Part shown: positions 26,822 through 35,882 of the stretch, piece after piece
Numbering within the stretch: position 1 is the first letter of the stretch
Layout of the letters: each line of letters opens with the position of its first letter
Assembly (NCBI GenBank): GCA_016191115.1
Contig: JACPPG010000026.1
Span: forward strand, 62,001-126,000
Origin: Planctomycetia bacterium
GTDB taxonomy: Bacteria; Planctomycetota; Planctomycetia; Pirellulales; JACPPG01
Reading direction: 5' to 3'
DNA length: 64,000 nucleotides
The notes under the pieces: generated by a model
Told to the model about the DNA's origin: nothing
Database searches by the model: none
What the model saw: only the letters and a program-made list of their open reading frames with translations
Translations under genes and position numbers: made by a program

Positions 26822-28123
26822 GTGTCGCCTCCTCCATTTCTTCGCTTGCGCCGCCGCAAAGTGACCGGCAGCCGTCGCCATGACGGTCGCTGCGGTCGAC
26901 GGCTGACGTTCGAGGCCCTCGAGCGGCGCGATCTATTGTCTGTCGCGCCGGCCGAGCCGCTTCCTACGAACTCCACTGCGGCCCGACCTGACGACCACGT
27001 CACAAGCGGCGCCCTCTGCCCGTCGGGCGCCGCGGGCGCCGGCGATGTGACCGCCTTGGCTTTGGCCGACGGCGCTGTGCGGAGCGCTGCCAGCCCGCAG
27101 AGTCAGAACCTGGTCGCGTCGGGGCAGTTGGCCGATACGCCGCCACTGACCGGCATCGGCGATGACGTGGCGCCGTGGAACGTGCTTCCCACCGCGCCGG
27201 CCGGATTCCCGCAGGGCTTGGCTTGGATGATCGCCGTGCAGGATACGCGCAGGCAGGACACGGCCACGGTGGAAGTCGCCTGGATGCGTCTGCACGCGAC
27301 CGTCAACGGCCAGGACTCGATCATCGCACTCGATGACTACGGAACCGGAGCCGGCCAGCAGCCCTTTGTAACGGGCGACCTGGGCTCGCGCAGCAATTGG
27401 TTCGCCGAGCAGAACGGCAATGTCGCCAAGAGCTTCACTGCCACGAGCATGATCGTCCAGCCCTCGGATCAGCCCGACATGGGCTATCACTGGTGGAGCA
27501 ATATCCGCGGCACGATCCCCGCCGGAGCTACGAATGTCTGGGCCGAAGCCATGGTCAAGGTCAGCGGATCGGGCGTCGTGGAGATCGGCGTCGACTATCA
27601 GGGCCCCAGCGGCATCCGCAACGGCTCGGGCAGCGGATTCACGACGTTTGCGTCGCCGGACTGGAAGATCATCACGGCCGGCAAGCTCGACTCCGCCCCG
27701 CCGCCCAGCCAGCACCCCTGGCAGAATGCCCTGAATCCGCTGGACGTGAACGCGGACGGCGTCCTCACGGGGCTCGACGCGCTACTGGTGATCAACGAGC
27801 TCAAAGGTAGCGCCGGCGGACCGATCCCGGCTGCGCCTGCCGCCTCGCCCCCCTTTCTCGATGTGTCGGGGGACAACTTCGTCACGTCGCTCGATGCGCT
27901 GATCGTCATTCATGCGCTGAACGAGGCCGCGGCGCAATCGAGCCAGGCCGGTTCGGGCGCGCAGGCGCTACCCGTTGCCCAGCAAGAGGTGGTCCAGGAC
28001 GAGGCGTCTCGCGTCGAGAGGCCGCGGGCCGAATCGCAAGTGGTGCAGGTCAGCCCCGATCAACCGAGTTCGACGATCCTTGCGCTGTACGCGGTCCCGC
28101 GGCGCAACGCGAGCGCTCGCTAG
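26822..28123 (+). CDS. Secreted dockerin protein with LEPR-XLL-type N-terminal motif
   Basis: About 433 residues. The N-terminus is strongly basic (RLRRRKVTGSRRHDGRCGRR) and leads to LTFEALERRDLLSVAPAEP, the planctomycete LEPR-XLL-like export motif. The middle (about 120-300) is a beta-rich domain I do not recognise, with VQDTRRQDTATVEVAWMRLH and GYHWWSNIRGTIPAGATNVW. A dockerin-like calcium-binding pair follows (DVNADGVLTGLDALLVINEL and DVSGDNFVTSLDALIVIHAL). The tail is hydrophilic. GTG 26822 gives the usual short basic leader; an in-frame TTG at 26753 would add 23 residues without a better Shine-Dalgarno. Likely cell-surface or extracellular. Confidence 0.8.
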   Translation: MSPPPFLRLRRRKVTGSRRHDGRCGRRLTFEALERRDLLSVAPAEPLPTNSTAARPDDHVTSGALCPSGAAGAGDVTALALADGAVRSAASPQSQNLVASGQLADTPPLTGIGDDVAPWNVLPTAPAGFPQGLAWMIAVQDTRRQDTATVEVAWMRLHATVNGQDSIIALDDYGTGAGQQPFVTGDLGSRSNWFAEQNGNVAKSFTATSMIVQPSDQPDMGYHWWSNIRGTIPAGATNVWAEAMVKVSGSGVVEIGVDYQGPSGIRNGSGSGFTTFASPDWKIITAGKLDSAPPPSQHPWQNALNPLDVNADGVLTGLDALLVINELKGSAGGPIPAAPAASPPFLDVSGDNFVTSLDALIVIHALNEAAAQSSQAGSGAQALPVAQQEVVQDEASRVERPRAESQVVQVSPDQPSSTILALYAVPRRNASAR

Positions 28124-28256
28124 CCCCGTCGCATTCCCGCGACTTTGACGGATATAATCGTAGCTGCTCTGCGCACGCCGCGATTGCGCGCCACGCCATT
28201 GATCGCGGCGATTTCACATCCGATCGTCATCGCCACCCCGTCCGGAGACAAAAGCC

Positions 28257-29861
28257 ATGCAGCGCATCAGCCGTTTGCCAATCGACGCGCAATTCTTGCT
28301 ATTCGCCTTCGTGGCACTTTGGAGCGGCGCACAGGCGTCATGCGACGGCGCCGACACCATTCAAGTCGAGGGCGGCAAAATTGGCGGCGCGACCAGCGCT
28401 GACGGTGTGCGGAGCTACAAGGGCATCCCCTTCGCCGCGCCGCCGGTGGGCCAGCGCCGCTGGCAGCCGCCGCAGCCGGTCGTGCCCTGGGCAGGCGTGC
28501 GCGATTGTCAGCAGTTTGGCCCAGTCTGCCCGCAACTTGCCTATCCGGCCGGCTCGATCTATGCGCAAGCGCCGCAAAAACAAAGCGAGGACTGCCTGTT
28601 CTTGAACGTATGGACGGCGGCCAAAAGCGCCGAGGAAACGCGGCCCGTGATGGTCTGGATCCACGGCGGCGCGCTGACGCGCGGCTCCGGCTCGATCCCG
28701 CCCTACGATGGCACGTCGCTCGCCCGCGGCGGGGCCGTCGTCGTGACCTGCAACTACCGGCTGGGCCCCTTGGGCTTTCTCGCCCATCCCGCGCTGAGCA
28801 AGGAATCGGATCACGGCAGCTCGGGCAATTACGGCATGCTCGACCAGATCGAGTCGCTCCGCTGGGTTCAAAAGAACATTGCCCATTTCGGCGGCGATCC
28901 GACGCGCGTGACGATATTTGGCGAGTCGGCCGGCTCGTGGAGCGTCTGCTATTTGGTTGCATCGCCGCTGGCGAAGGGATTGTTCCATCGCGCGATCGGG
29001 CAGAGCGGCGGCGCCTTCGGGCTCATGCCGTTTTTGAAGGAGGATCGCCACGGCACGCCGTCGGCCGAGAAAACCGGCGAGCGCGTCGCCGCGGCGCTTG
29101 GCTGCGACAAGGCCGACGACCCTGCCGCGGCCATGCGCGCGAAGACGGCCGAAGAGCTATTGTCCGCCGCCGAGTCGACCGGCGCGCGACTGCGGCCCAA
29201 CGTCGACGGCTGGCTACTCCCGGACGACGTGCACGGAATCTTTACGGCCGGCCGGCAGAACGACGTGCCGGTGATCGTCGGCTCGACGGCTGACGAAGGC
29301 ACCACGCTCTTTGCGGCCCTTGTGCCCAAGACGAAGGACGCTTACGTCGCCGGAGCCCGGGCGAAGTACGGCGATCTGGCCGACGAGTTTCTCAAGGTCT
29401 ATCCGGCCAACGAGGACGCCGACGTGCGGGCCGCCTTCCTGGCCAGCATGCGCGACGAGTGGTTCACCTGGGAAATGCGGACCTGGGCCCGGCTGACCGA
29501 GCGGGCCGGCGGCAAGGCCTACCAGTACTTCTTTTCGCACGTGCCGCCTTCGCCCAACCACGCGCAGATCGGCGCGTACCACGCCGCCGAGATCCTGTAC
29601 GTGTTCAACAACCTGCCGAAGGTCGACTGGCCCTTCTCGGACGCCGATCGCAAGCTGGCCGAAAACGTGTCGAGCGCGTGGATCCGTTTCGCCGACACGG
29701 GCAACCCCAACGGTGGCGGCTTGCCCCAGTGGACGAGCTACGACGCCAGCTCGCAGTACTACCTGGAATTCGGCGACACGATCGAGCCGCACCGCGAGCT
29801 ACTCAAAGCTCAATGCGACTTCTTCGACAGGTACTACGCGGCGAAACGCGCGGAGCCGTGA
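28257..29861 (+). CDS. Secreted type-B carboxylesterase
   Basis: An alpha/beta-hydrolase of 534 residues with a signal peptide (LLFAFVALWSGAQASC). Family motifs appear in order: YKGIPFAAPPVGQRRW, SEDCLFLNVW, VMVWIHGGALTRGSG (oxyanion hole), GNYGMLDQIESLRWVQKNIA, and FGESAGSWSV with nucleophile Ser224. The acid is Glu347 (STADEGTTLF) and the base His442 (GAYHAAEILYVFNN). It would hydrolyse carboxylic esters in the periplasm or outside; the substrate is unknown. CGGAGA lies about 8 nt before the ATG. It is convergent with mutY, 16 nt apart. Confidence 0.93.
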   Translation: MQRISRLPIDAQFLLFAFVALWSGAQASCDGADTIQVEGGKIGGATSADGVRSYKGIPFAAPPVGQRRWQPPQPVVPWAGVRDCQQFGPVCPQLAYPAGSIYAQAPQKQSEDCLFLNVWTAAKSAEETRPVMVWIHGGALTRGSGSIPPYDGTSLARGGAVVVTCNYRLGPLGFLAHPALSKESDHGSSGNYGMLDQIESLRWVQKNIAHFGGDPTRVTIFGESAGSWSVCYLVASPLAKGLFHRAIGQSGGAFGLMPFLKEDRHGTPSAEKTGERVAAALGCDKADDPAAAMRAKTAEELLSAAESTGARLRPNVDGWLLPDDVHGIFTAGRQNDVPVIVGSTADEGTTLFAALVPKTKDAYVAGARAKYGDLADEFLKVYPANEDADVRAAFLASMRDEWFTWEMRTWARLTERAGGKAYQYFFSHVPPSPNHAQIGAYHAAEILYVFNNLPKVDWPFSDADRKLAENVSSAWIRFADTGNPNGGGLPQWTSYDASSQYYLEFGDTIEPHRELLKAQCDFFDRYYAAKRAEP

Positions 29862-29877
29862 GTGAGCGGCGCCGCGA

Positions 29878-31020
29878 CTATGCTTCGCTGACCAGCCGAC
29901 TGAGCTTGCGGCCGGTTGTGTTGAGGGGATAGCCGGCTAGTTCAGCCGGCGGCACCCAGCGGAGTGTACGGCCGGTGACGGCGGCGCGACCGCTCGACGC
30001 ATACGTTGCCTCGTGGCATTCGAGCGTGATCCGGAAGCGGGTCACGCTGTGCCTGAGCGTCACGAACGGCCTTAAGTTGCGGATTCTTATCCCTGTCTCG
30101 CGCGCGACCTGGCGCGCTAGCTCGGCCGCGAGCGAACCGTTGAGGCCCTCGGCAATCGGGAACCGTGGGAAATCCCATAGCCCGGCCCATCGCTCGCCGG
30201 CTTCGCGCCGCGCGAGCAGGACGCGACCGCCGCGCCACACGATCACGGCCGCTTCGCGCACTTCTGCAATCGCCGGTCGCCGTGGCGCCGCCGAGATAAC
30301 GTCGGCCAGGCCAAGCCGCCGCGCCGCGCAGAGCGTTGCCACGGGGCACGCTTCGCATTGTGGATTTCGTGGCGTGCAGAGCTGGCTTCCCAGCTCCATG
30401 AGCGCTTGGTTGAACGTGCCGGCGCCGTGGCGCGGGAGCAACAGCTCCGCTACCGACCACAAGAACTGCTGCCCGGCCGCCGAGCGAGGGTCGCCGCGAT
30501 ACGCCGTCAACCGCGCCAGAAGCCGCATGGTGTTGGCTTCCAGGATCGGGTGCGGCGCGTCGAAGGCGATCGAAAGGACGGCTCCGGCGGTGTATCGCCC
30601 TACGCCCGGCAAGCGGCGCACGGCGGCGATGTCGCGAGGAAACTGCCCGCCGTGCTCGTCGCGCACGACGCGGGCCGCCTTGTGCAATTGCCGGGCGCGG
30701 CGGTAATAGCCAAGCCCCTCCCACAGCCGCAGCACCTCCTCTTCGTCGGCGTCGGCCAGTGCGCGGATCGTGGGAAACCGCGCGGCGAAACGCTCGAAAT
30801 ACGGGACGGCGGCCGCCACGACCGTCTGCTGCAGCATGATCTCGCTGACCCAAATCAGATACGGGTCGCGCGTGCGCCGCCACGGCAGGTTCCGCGCCGC
30901 ACGGCGGTACCAGGCCAGCAGCCGACGGCGCAACGCGGCCCGCCAGCGAGCATCTTTGTAGGCGGCATCTCCCGATGCCGACCCGTCGGGAGGCCGTGTT
31001 CGTCGCGTCGTGCTTGACAT
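29878..31020 (-). CDS. mutY: A/G-specific adenine DNA glycosylase MutY
   Basis: Base-excision repair enzyme that removes adenine opposite 8-oxoguanine. 380 residues from the ATG at 31020. N-terminal glycosylase: LLAWYRRAARNLPWRRTRDP, SEIMLQQTVVAAAVPYFERF with the catalytic Glu, and the helix-hairpin-helix RRLPGVGRYTAGAVLSIAF. The iron-sulfur loop CTPRNPQCEACPVATLC has the C-x6-C-x2-C-x5-C spacing. The C-terminal NUDIX-like domain (about 255-380) recognises 8-oxoG. The usual catalytic Asp motif DGNV is replaced by ILEANTMRLLARL, with Glu in place of Asp. A longer open frame to 31146 has no MutY-like extension. It is divergent from the TPR-like gene at 31112. Confidence 0.93.
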   Translation of the reverse strand: MSSTTRRTRPPDGSASGDAAYKDARWRAALRRRLLAWYRRAARNLPWRRTRDPYLIWVSEIMLQQTVVAAAVPYFERFAARFPTIRALADADEEEVLRLWEGLGYYRRARQLHKAARVVRDEHGGQFPRDIAAVRRLPGVGRYTAGAVLSIAFDAPHPILEANTMRLLARLTAYRGDPRSAAGQQFLWSVAELLLPRHGAGTFNQALMELGSQLCTPRNPQCEACPVATLCAARRLGLADVISAAPRRPAIAEVREAAVIVWRGGRVLLARREAGERWAGLWDFPRFPIAEGLNGSLAAELARQVARETGIRIRNLRPFVTLRHSVTRFRITLECHEATYASSGRAAVTGRTLRWVPPAELAGYPLNTTGRKLSRLVSEA

Positions 31021-31111
31021 CTTCGGCAAACCGGAGTCGCCTCCTGATCTACAGGTCGTGCAGCGAGACAGTATAATCCGCTCGATCCATTTCGACGATT
31101 GAGACACGCGC

Positions 31112-31684
31112 ATGCCCGCTCGAAAACGCCGACCCGAGAAGCCCAAGCCGCGTTCGGCGCGGCGCGACGGCGCGGGCCCCGCGCGGGGCCGCCGGCCGGC
31201 GCTCGGGCTGCGCCGCGTCGGCCAAACGAACGAATGGGAGCTGGTCCACCCGCGCTGCGCGCAGCAGCGCGCCGAGGACCTGGCGGAGGTCGCCGCGATG
31301 ATCGAAGCCGGCGAGACCGAGATCGCCCGCGACGAGCTGCGATGGCTGCTGAACGGCTGTCCCGACTGCCTCGACGCCCATCGCCTGCTGGGTGAACTGG
31401 CGCTAGTGGAGGGGGACGTGCGGCTCGCGCGCGGGCATTTCGGCTACGCCTACGACCTGGGGCTGGCGGCCATCCCCGATGCCAAGGGGACGGGGACGCT
31501 CCCTTGTCGTTTACCCTCGAATCAGGGCTTCTTCTTGGCCGGCAAAGGACTGGCGCATTGCCTGCGTGAACTAGGAAGCGAAGCGCCCGCGCGCGAGGTC
31601 GAGTCGCGCTTGCTGGCCCTCGATCCCAGCACCGCCGGGCATCGTGTTCGGCTCGATCGCCCCTCCGGGCAACCACCCTCTTGA
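31112..31684 (+). CDS. Small TPR-like protein of unknown function
   Basis: A 190-residue soluble protein. The first 35 residues are Arg/Lys/Pro-rich (PARKRRPEKPKPRSARR) and probably disordered or nucleic-acid binding. The body has two or three helix pairs that resemble tetratricopeptide units: RAEDLAEVAAMIEAGETEIA, RDELRWLLNGCPDCLDAHRL and LLGELALVEGDVRLARGHFG, with a CPDC pair. The end GKGLAHCLRELGSEAPAREV fits one more helix pair. No partner is identified. It is divergent from mutY and sits before the BlaI promoter; its stop (31684) overlaps the -35 box. Confidence 0.72.
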   Translation: MPARKRRPEKPKPRSARRDGAGPARGRRPALGLRRVGQTNEWELVHPRCAQQRAEDLAEVAAMIEAGETEIARDELRWLLNGCPDCLDAHRLLGELALVEGDVRLARGHFGYAYDLGLAAIPDAKGTGTLPCRLPSNQGFFLAGKGLAHCLRELGSEAPAREVESRLLALDPSTAGHRVRLDRPSGQPPS

Positions 31685-31729
31685 CGTGCGCCTACGAGTG
31701 TAGGTATGATCTGCGCCTACAGTTGTCAG
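31681..31729 (+). promoter_or_regulatory. Promoter with two BlaI-type operators for the blaI/blaR1-like pair
   Basis: A sigma-70-like promoter, TTGACG (31681-31686), 18 nt, TATGAT (31705-31710). The palindrome CCTAC-GAGT-GTAGG (31691-31704) fills the spacer, and a second, imperfect one (CCTAC-AGTT-GTCAG, 31716-31729) lies just after the -10. The centres are 25 bp apart. BlaI/MecI repressors bind TACA/TGTA-type dyads, so autorepression of the downstream gene is the natural reading. Confidence 0.75.
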
Positions 31730-31778
31730 TACGCCGCGCTGGAAGCGCGGCCGCTGTTTTTTTCCGCGAGGGTTCCAC

Positions 31779-32171
31779 GTGCCGAAAAATCGCGACCTGC
31801 CCGCGCTCTCCGAGGCGCAACTAGAGATCATGAACGTCATATGGGACCACGGGGAATGTTCTGTGGCCGCCGTCTGGAAGATGCTTCAAGAGCGCCGCCG
31901 CGTCTCCCGCAACACCGTCCACACGCTGATCGCGCGCCTGGAGGAAAAGGGATGGCTGTCGCACCGTGAGGCCGATAGTGCGTTTCTGTATCGCGCCAGC
32001 GTATCGCGCGAACGGACCCAACAGCGGACCGTCGAGAGAATGGTGCAAACCGTCTTTAACGGCTCGGCCGAAGGCCTGGTCCTGGCCTTGCTGGGCGGCG
32101 GCCGGCTTACGAAAGCCGAAGCCGCCCGTATCCGACAGCTCATCGCTAGTGCGAAAGCGAGGAAGACATGA
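31779..32171 (+). CDS. BlaI/MecI/CopY-family transcriptional repressor
   Basis: A winged-helix repressor of 130 residues: LSEAQLEIMNVIWDHGECSV, AAVWKMLQERRRVSRNTVHT (recognition helix) and LIARLEEKGWLSHREADSAF, then a C-terminal dimerisation helix region RTVERMVQTVFNGSAEGLVL. It probably binds the two dyads upstream of its own gene and is inactivated by cleavage through the BlaR1-like partner. It starts with GTG at 31779 and ends in an ATGA overlap with the receptor. The signal may be cell-envelope stress rather than beta-lactams. Confidence 0.93.
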   Translation: MPKNRDLPALSEAQLEIMNVIWDHGECSVAAVWKMLQERRRVSRNTVHTLIARLEEKGWLSHREADSAFLYRASVSRERTQQRTVERMVQTVFNGSAEGLVLALLGGGRLTKAEAARIRQLIASAKARKT

Positions 32172-35100
32172 ACGCCTGGCAATCTTTCCTGGCGACCGTT
32201 CTGGCGCAGGTGACGGTTATCACGTTTGGTGCCGCGATCGCCATGACCGTGGCGAGACGATCGGCCGCGCTGCGACACGCGTTGGGCGTCGTGGCGCTGG
32301 CGTTTGTGCTGGCGAGCCCTGTGCTGGCGGCTTTGCTACCCAGGTCTCCTTGGCTTGGCGGCGGCGCCCAAAGCGACGCGAGCCAGGAAGCCGCGCCGCT
32401 CGTTCGCTACCGGTTCCAACCGGAATATCGTCCAGAAACCGTCGTTCCCGCGGGCCATCAGCCGCTCGAAGGCGCAGACACGGCCGACGCGTTTGTCACG
32501 CCACGCAGTGAGCCCGAGGATCCTCCCACGCCGACTGTTGCGGCCGGGCTGAACGCACCGCGCGGCAACGGGACCCCGTCGAGCGGCGCCGGCGATGACG
32601 TTTGGCTACTGAAGGTCTTTGCGCTGGCCTTCTGGATATGGGCTGCCGGCGTCGCAATTTTTTGCCTCCGATCGTTGTCGGTGCGGCGGCAACTTCGGGC
32701 TTTGGCGCGTTCGGTTCAGACCGGCTCGATGGAAGGCGCCGCAGCAGCAGCGGCCCGCCGCGCGGTGGGGCTCAAGGCGCTGCCGCCGGTCGGCATTTCC
32801 GATTTGGCGCCGATGCCCCTTGTGCTCGGATCGTGGCGCCCGATCGTCGTGCTGCCGCGGCGGTTGGTTGAGACTGGCTCGGCGGCCCGTTTGCGCGACG
32901 TCCTGATCCACGAGTTCGCGCACATCTTGCGGCACGATCCGGCCACCAACGCCGCGCAGCACGTCGCCCGCATCGTCTTCTGGCCACACCCGGGCGTGCA
33001 TTGGCTCAATCGCCAGATCGCGGAAGCGCGGGAGGAAGTCTGCGACAATTTCGTGCTCCATGGCGCGAATCCGTCCGACTATTCGCAGACGCTCCTGGAA
33101 CTGGCCGAGCAGTGCGGCGGCGGGCGTGTGGCCTTGTCGCTCTTGGGGATGTTTTCGCACCGCTATAGCCTGGAAAAGCGGGTCGCGGCGATCCTGAATC
33201 CCCGGCGCGTGACCGCAACGTGCGCCAACCGCAAACCGCTGGCCATCGCCACACTGCTTTTGGCCGCGATCTGTACGCTTGTCGGCGGCGTGGGTGCGCT
33301 GGCGGAGGATTCGCGAGAGTCGACTGTCGCGCCCGCGGCAGCGTCCAAGGCTGAAACGCCGGCCCGCGAGATGAAGAGAGTCACGATCCACGGGACCTGT
33401 CAGGATCAGGAGTCCAAGCCCGTCCCGCGTCCGTGGGTGCGCGTTTTCCGCTGTTCGTACGATGACGAGCCGTCCTGCACACTGCTCGGCGAGGTCCGTT
33501 GCGAGGAGGATGGACGGTTTTCGATTCCCGACGTGGAGATCGACGCCCATCCCGATCGAACCAAGGAAACGACCCACTTTCAGGTGGTGGCCACGGCTGA
33601 CGGCTACGCCTCGGCGTCGAAGATGATCGACCCGGCGGCGGCCGCGGCCGAGCTGTCGCTGGAAATGGCGAGCAACCCGGGCACGCTCTCGGGCGTCGTC
33701 ACCGACGAGCAGGGCCGGCCCATCAAGGGCGTGACGGTGTTCCTGCCTTGTTGCGGGACGGAATGTGTGCCGGATTTCATGTCCGCCGTCACCGACGACC
33801 AAGGCCGCTACGCCATCGGCGATCTCAAACGCTGGAAGCGGGAGGAAAGGAAGCAGACCGATCCGAAGACCGGCACGCCCTACTTCCTGGTGTCAGCATG
33901 CTTTGTGTCGTTGCGGCATCCCGATTACGCGCCGGCACGCGGCAAGTATTCCGGCATTCCGCAACAGGTCAACGCCCGGCTCGTGCCGCCTGCGATCATC
34001 GAGGGGCAAGTCGTCGACCAGGTCACCGGCCAACCCTTGGCGAACGTTACTGTCAGGGCGCAGGGCATCGCCCGATCGGAAGCTCACCGGACCCGAACGG
34101 ACATGGCTGGACAGTATCGGCTGCGGACGAACAAGGAGCACTTCAATATCTGGGCCGAGGCCGATGATCGGATCGCCATCGCCGCCAAGGCCGTGGCCGC
34201 CGAGCCGGGCAAAACGCTCAAGGACGTCAACGTCCGCATGGTCCGTGGCGGCTTTGTCGTGGGCACGGTGCTCGATGGCGCGACCGGCAAGCCTGTTGCG
34301 CCGACCGCGGAGAAGCCCATTCGCGTGGCGCACTACGGCCCGGCCCGGCCGCGCACGGGAGCGGCGGTCACGTCGACGGCGGTCAATCCCGACGGCACCT
34401 ATCGCCTCCGCGTGGCGCCCGGACGGAACTACGCGTACTTGATGAGCGGCGGGACTTCCGAATACGTGGACGTCGTGGATGGCGGAGAAACGAAGCTCGA
34501 TCTGACGACCGGCGAGCACCGCACCAACCGGGCAGTCTACGATGACCCCGATTTCATCCTGCGCGAAAAGATGGCTCGTGCGGCCCGTGAAGAGGAGAAG
34601 GAAGCGGACCGCCAAGCAAGCGGTGCGCCGGCCCCGCCGAAGCCGGCCGCGCGCGTGCGCCCGGACACTCCCACCGGCCGGCTGCTCGACAAGCTTGAGG
34701 AACAAAATGCCGGCTCTGCACGCTTCCAAGACACCTGGCTCCGCACGCTCAAGGCAATTGTGGATCAAGGGCCCGAAGCGGTGCCGGAAGTTATCGCCGA
34801 GTTGGACGCCACGACCAACGATATGATGCTGCGATGCTGCGGGTTCACGCTCCGCGCGATCGGCGACAAGCGGGCCGTGCCGGCACTGATCCGCGCGGTG
34901 CCCAAAACGCTCCTTCCGGCCGGCTCCGACATGGGCCTGCGGAGCGACGACGACGAGCTGGCCAAGTGGGCCCAGGAGCGCGATCTCGACCGCGGGTCGG
35001 ATGGCGGCAAGCAGTACAGTTTTGGCCGGCCCGTGCGCGAGATCTTCGGGGCCCTCAACAAGCTGACCGGCCAGAAAATGAGCGAGAAGGAGCTGTACCA

Positions 35101-35860
35101 CATGTCCTTGGACGGCGTCGCGTCGCAACGCCGCATGAAGCGTGAGCTGTTTTATCGCGAAGCGAAGAAGTGGGCCGACTGGTGGGACGAGCACGCCGCC
35201 GAGCACACGCAGGACGCCGCCTCCGCCCATGCCAATCTGCCGGAACTGGTTGCTGAGCCCGCTGAAGCCCCCGCGGCCGACACGCACTACAAGACGAGCG
35301 GCAACTCCAGTGGCTGGATATTGCAATCCGTCCTCGAACCCAAGTCGCGTCAGACTTTCTACGACTTGGACACCGGCCGTGTCGCCGCCCTGCCCGAAAA
35401 ATGGCGCAAGGCGGGGAACATCGCGCCTTTGATGGATGAAGTCCTGGCCTGGGCCTTCCGCGAGGGATTCGATCTGGTGGGCACGGAGTACGCGGCCCCC
35501 GACGGCCAGCGGTACTACGCCCTACGCGCCATCGCCATGCAGGCCTGGGAACTGGACGCCAAGCGTTGGAAGATGAAATCCGACGATATCACGGTCGAAG
35601 AGCTACAGGCCGAGGGCACGCCCGCCAGCGGCTTGCTCTTGCACTTCAACAACGCGACCCAGGCCTTCGATCCGAAGGCCACGGCCTCATTTCTCTACGT
35701 CACGCGCAGTGGGACACCCGGCCTGCTGTTCGTCGGCATCGAAGTGAGGGACGACAGCCTCAAGCCCGGCGGCATCGCCATGGGCGATAGCGAGCTCGAG
35801 CCGGTGGCGTTCTACAAAGGCCGCCGCTTCGGCTTCACCGGATTCGAAGAAGTGCAGTGA
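32168..35860 (+). CDS. BlaR1-like M56 membrane metalloprotease-receptor with large multidomain sensor region
   Basis: 1230 residues. The N-terminal quarter is an M56 (BlaR1) domain with membrane helices (about 5-60 and 152-172), the zinc motif HEFAH (His248, Glu249, His252) and the downstream AREEVCDNFVL with the third ligand Glu. A helix at about 357-380 anchors the rest outside. The external part has carboxypeptidase-regulatory-like (CNA-B-type) repeats starting at about 409, 504, 610 and 695, a HEAT-like helical region (about 830-910: IVDQGPEAVPEVIAELDATT) and a C-terminal unknown domain. The penicillin-binding domain of classical BlaR1 is absent, so another ligand or envelope tension must be sensed. 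Coupled to the repressor by ATGA. Confidence 0.88.
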   Translation: MNAWQSFLATVLAQVTVITFGAAIAMTVARRSAALRHALGVVALAFVLASPVLAALLPRSPWLGGGAQSDASQEAAPLVRYRFQPEYRPETVVPAGHQPLEGADTADAFVTPRSEPEDPPTPTVAAGLNAPRGNGTPSSGAGDDVWLLKVFALAFWIWAAGVAIFCLRSLSVRRQLRALARSVQTGSMEGAAAAAARRAVGLKALPPVGISDLAPMPLVLGSWRPIVVLPRRLVETGSAARLRDVLIHEFAHILRHDPATNAAQHVARIVFWPHPGVHWLNRQIAEAREEVCDNFVLHGANPSDYSQTLLELAEQCGGGRVALSLLGMFSHRYSLEKRVAAILNPRRVTATCANRKPLAIATLLLAAICTLVGGVGALAEDSRESTVAPAAASKAETPAREMKRVTIHGTCQDQESKPVPRPWVRVFRCSYDDEPSCTLLGEVRCEEDGRFSIPDVEIDAHPDRTKETTHFQVVATADGYASASKMIDPAAAAAELSLEMASNPGTLSGVVTDEQGRPIKGVTVFLPCCGTECVPDFMSAVTDDQGRYAIGDLKRWKREERKQTDPKTGTPYFLVSACFVSLRHPDYAPARGKYSGIPQQVNARLVPPAIIEGQVVDQVTGQPLANVTVRAQGIARSEAHRTRTDMAGQYRLRTNKEHFNIWAEADDRIAIAAKAVAAEPGKTLKDVNVRMVRGGFVVGTVLDGATGKPVAPTAEKPIRVAHYGPARPRTGAAVTSTAVNPDGTYRLRVAPGRNYAYLMSGGTSEYVDVVDGGETKLDLTTGEHRTNRAVYDDPDFILREKMARAAREEEKEADRQASGAPAPPKPAARVRPDTPTGRLLDKLEEQNAGSARFQDTWLRTLKAIVDQGPEAVPEVIAELDATTNDMMLRCCGFTLRAIGDKRAVPALIRAVPKTLLPAGSDMGLRSDDDELAKWAQERDLDRGSDGGKQYSFGRPVREIFGALNKLTGQKMSEKELYHMSLDGVASQRRMKRELFYREAKKWADWWDEHAAEHTQDAASAHANLPELVAEPAEAPAADTHYKTSGNSSGWILQSVLEPKSRQTFYDLDTGRVAALPEKWRKAGNIAPLMDEVLAWAFREGFDLVGTEYAAPDGQRYYALRAIAMQAWELDAKRWKMKSDDITVEELQAEGTPASGLLLHFNNATQAFDPKATASFLYVTRSGTPGLLFVGIEVRDDSLKPGGIAMGDSELEPVAFYKGRRFGFTGFEEVQ

Positions 35861-35882
35861 TGTTCCCATTCATCATTGTCCG

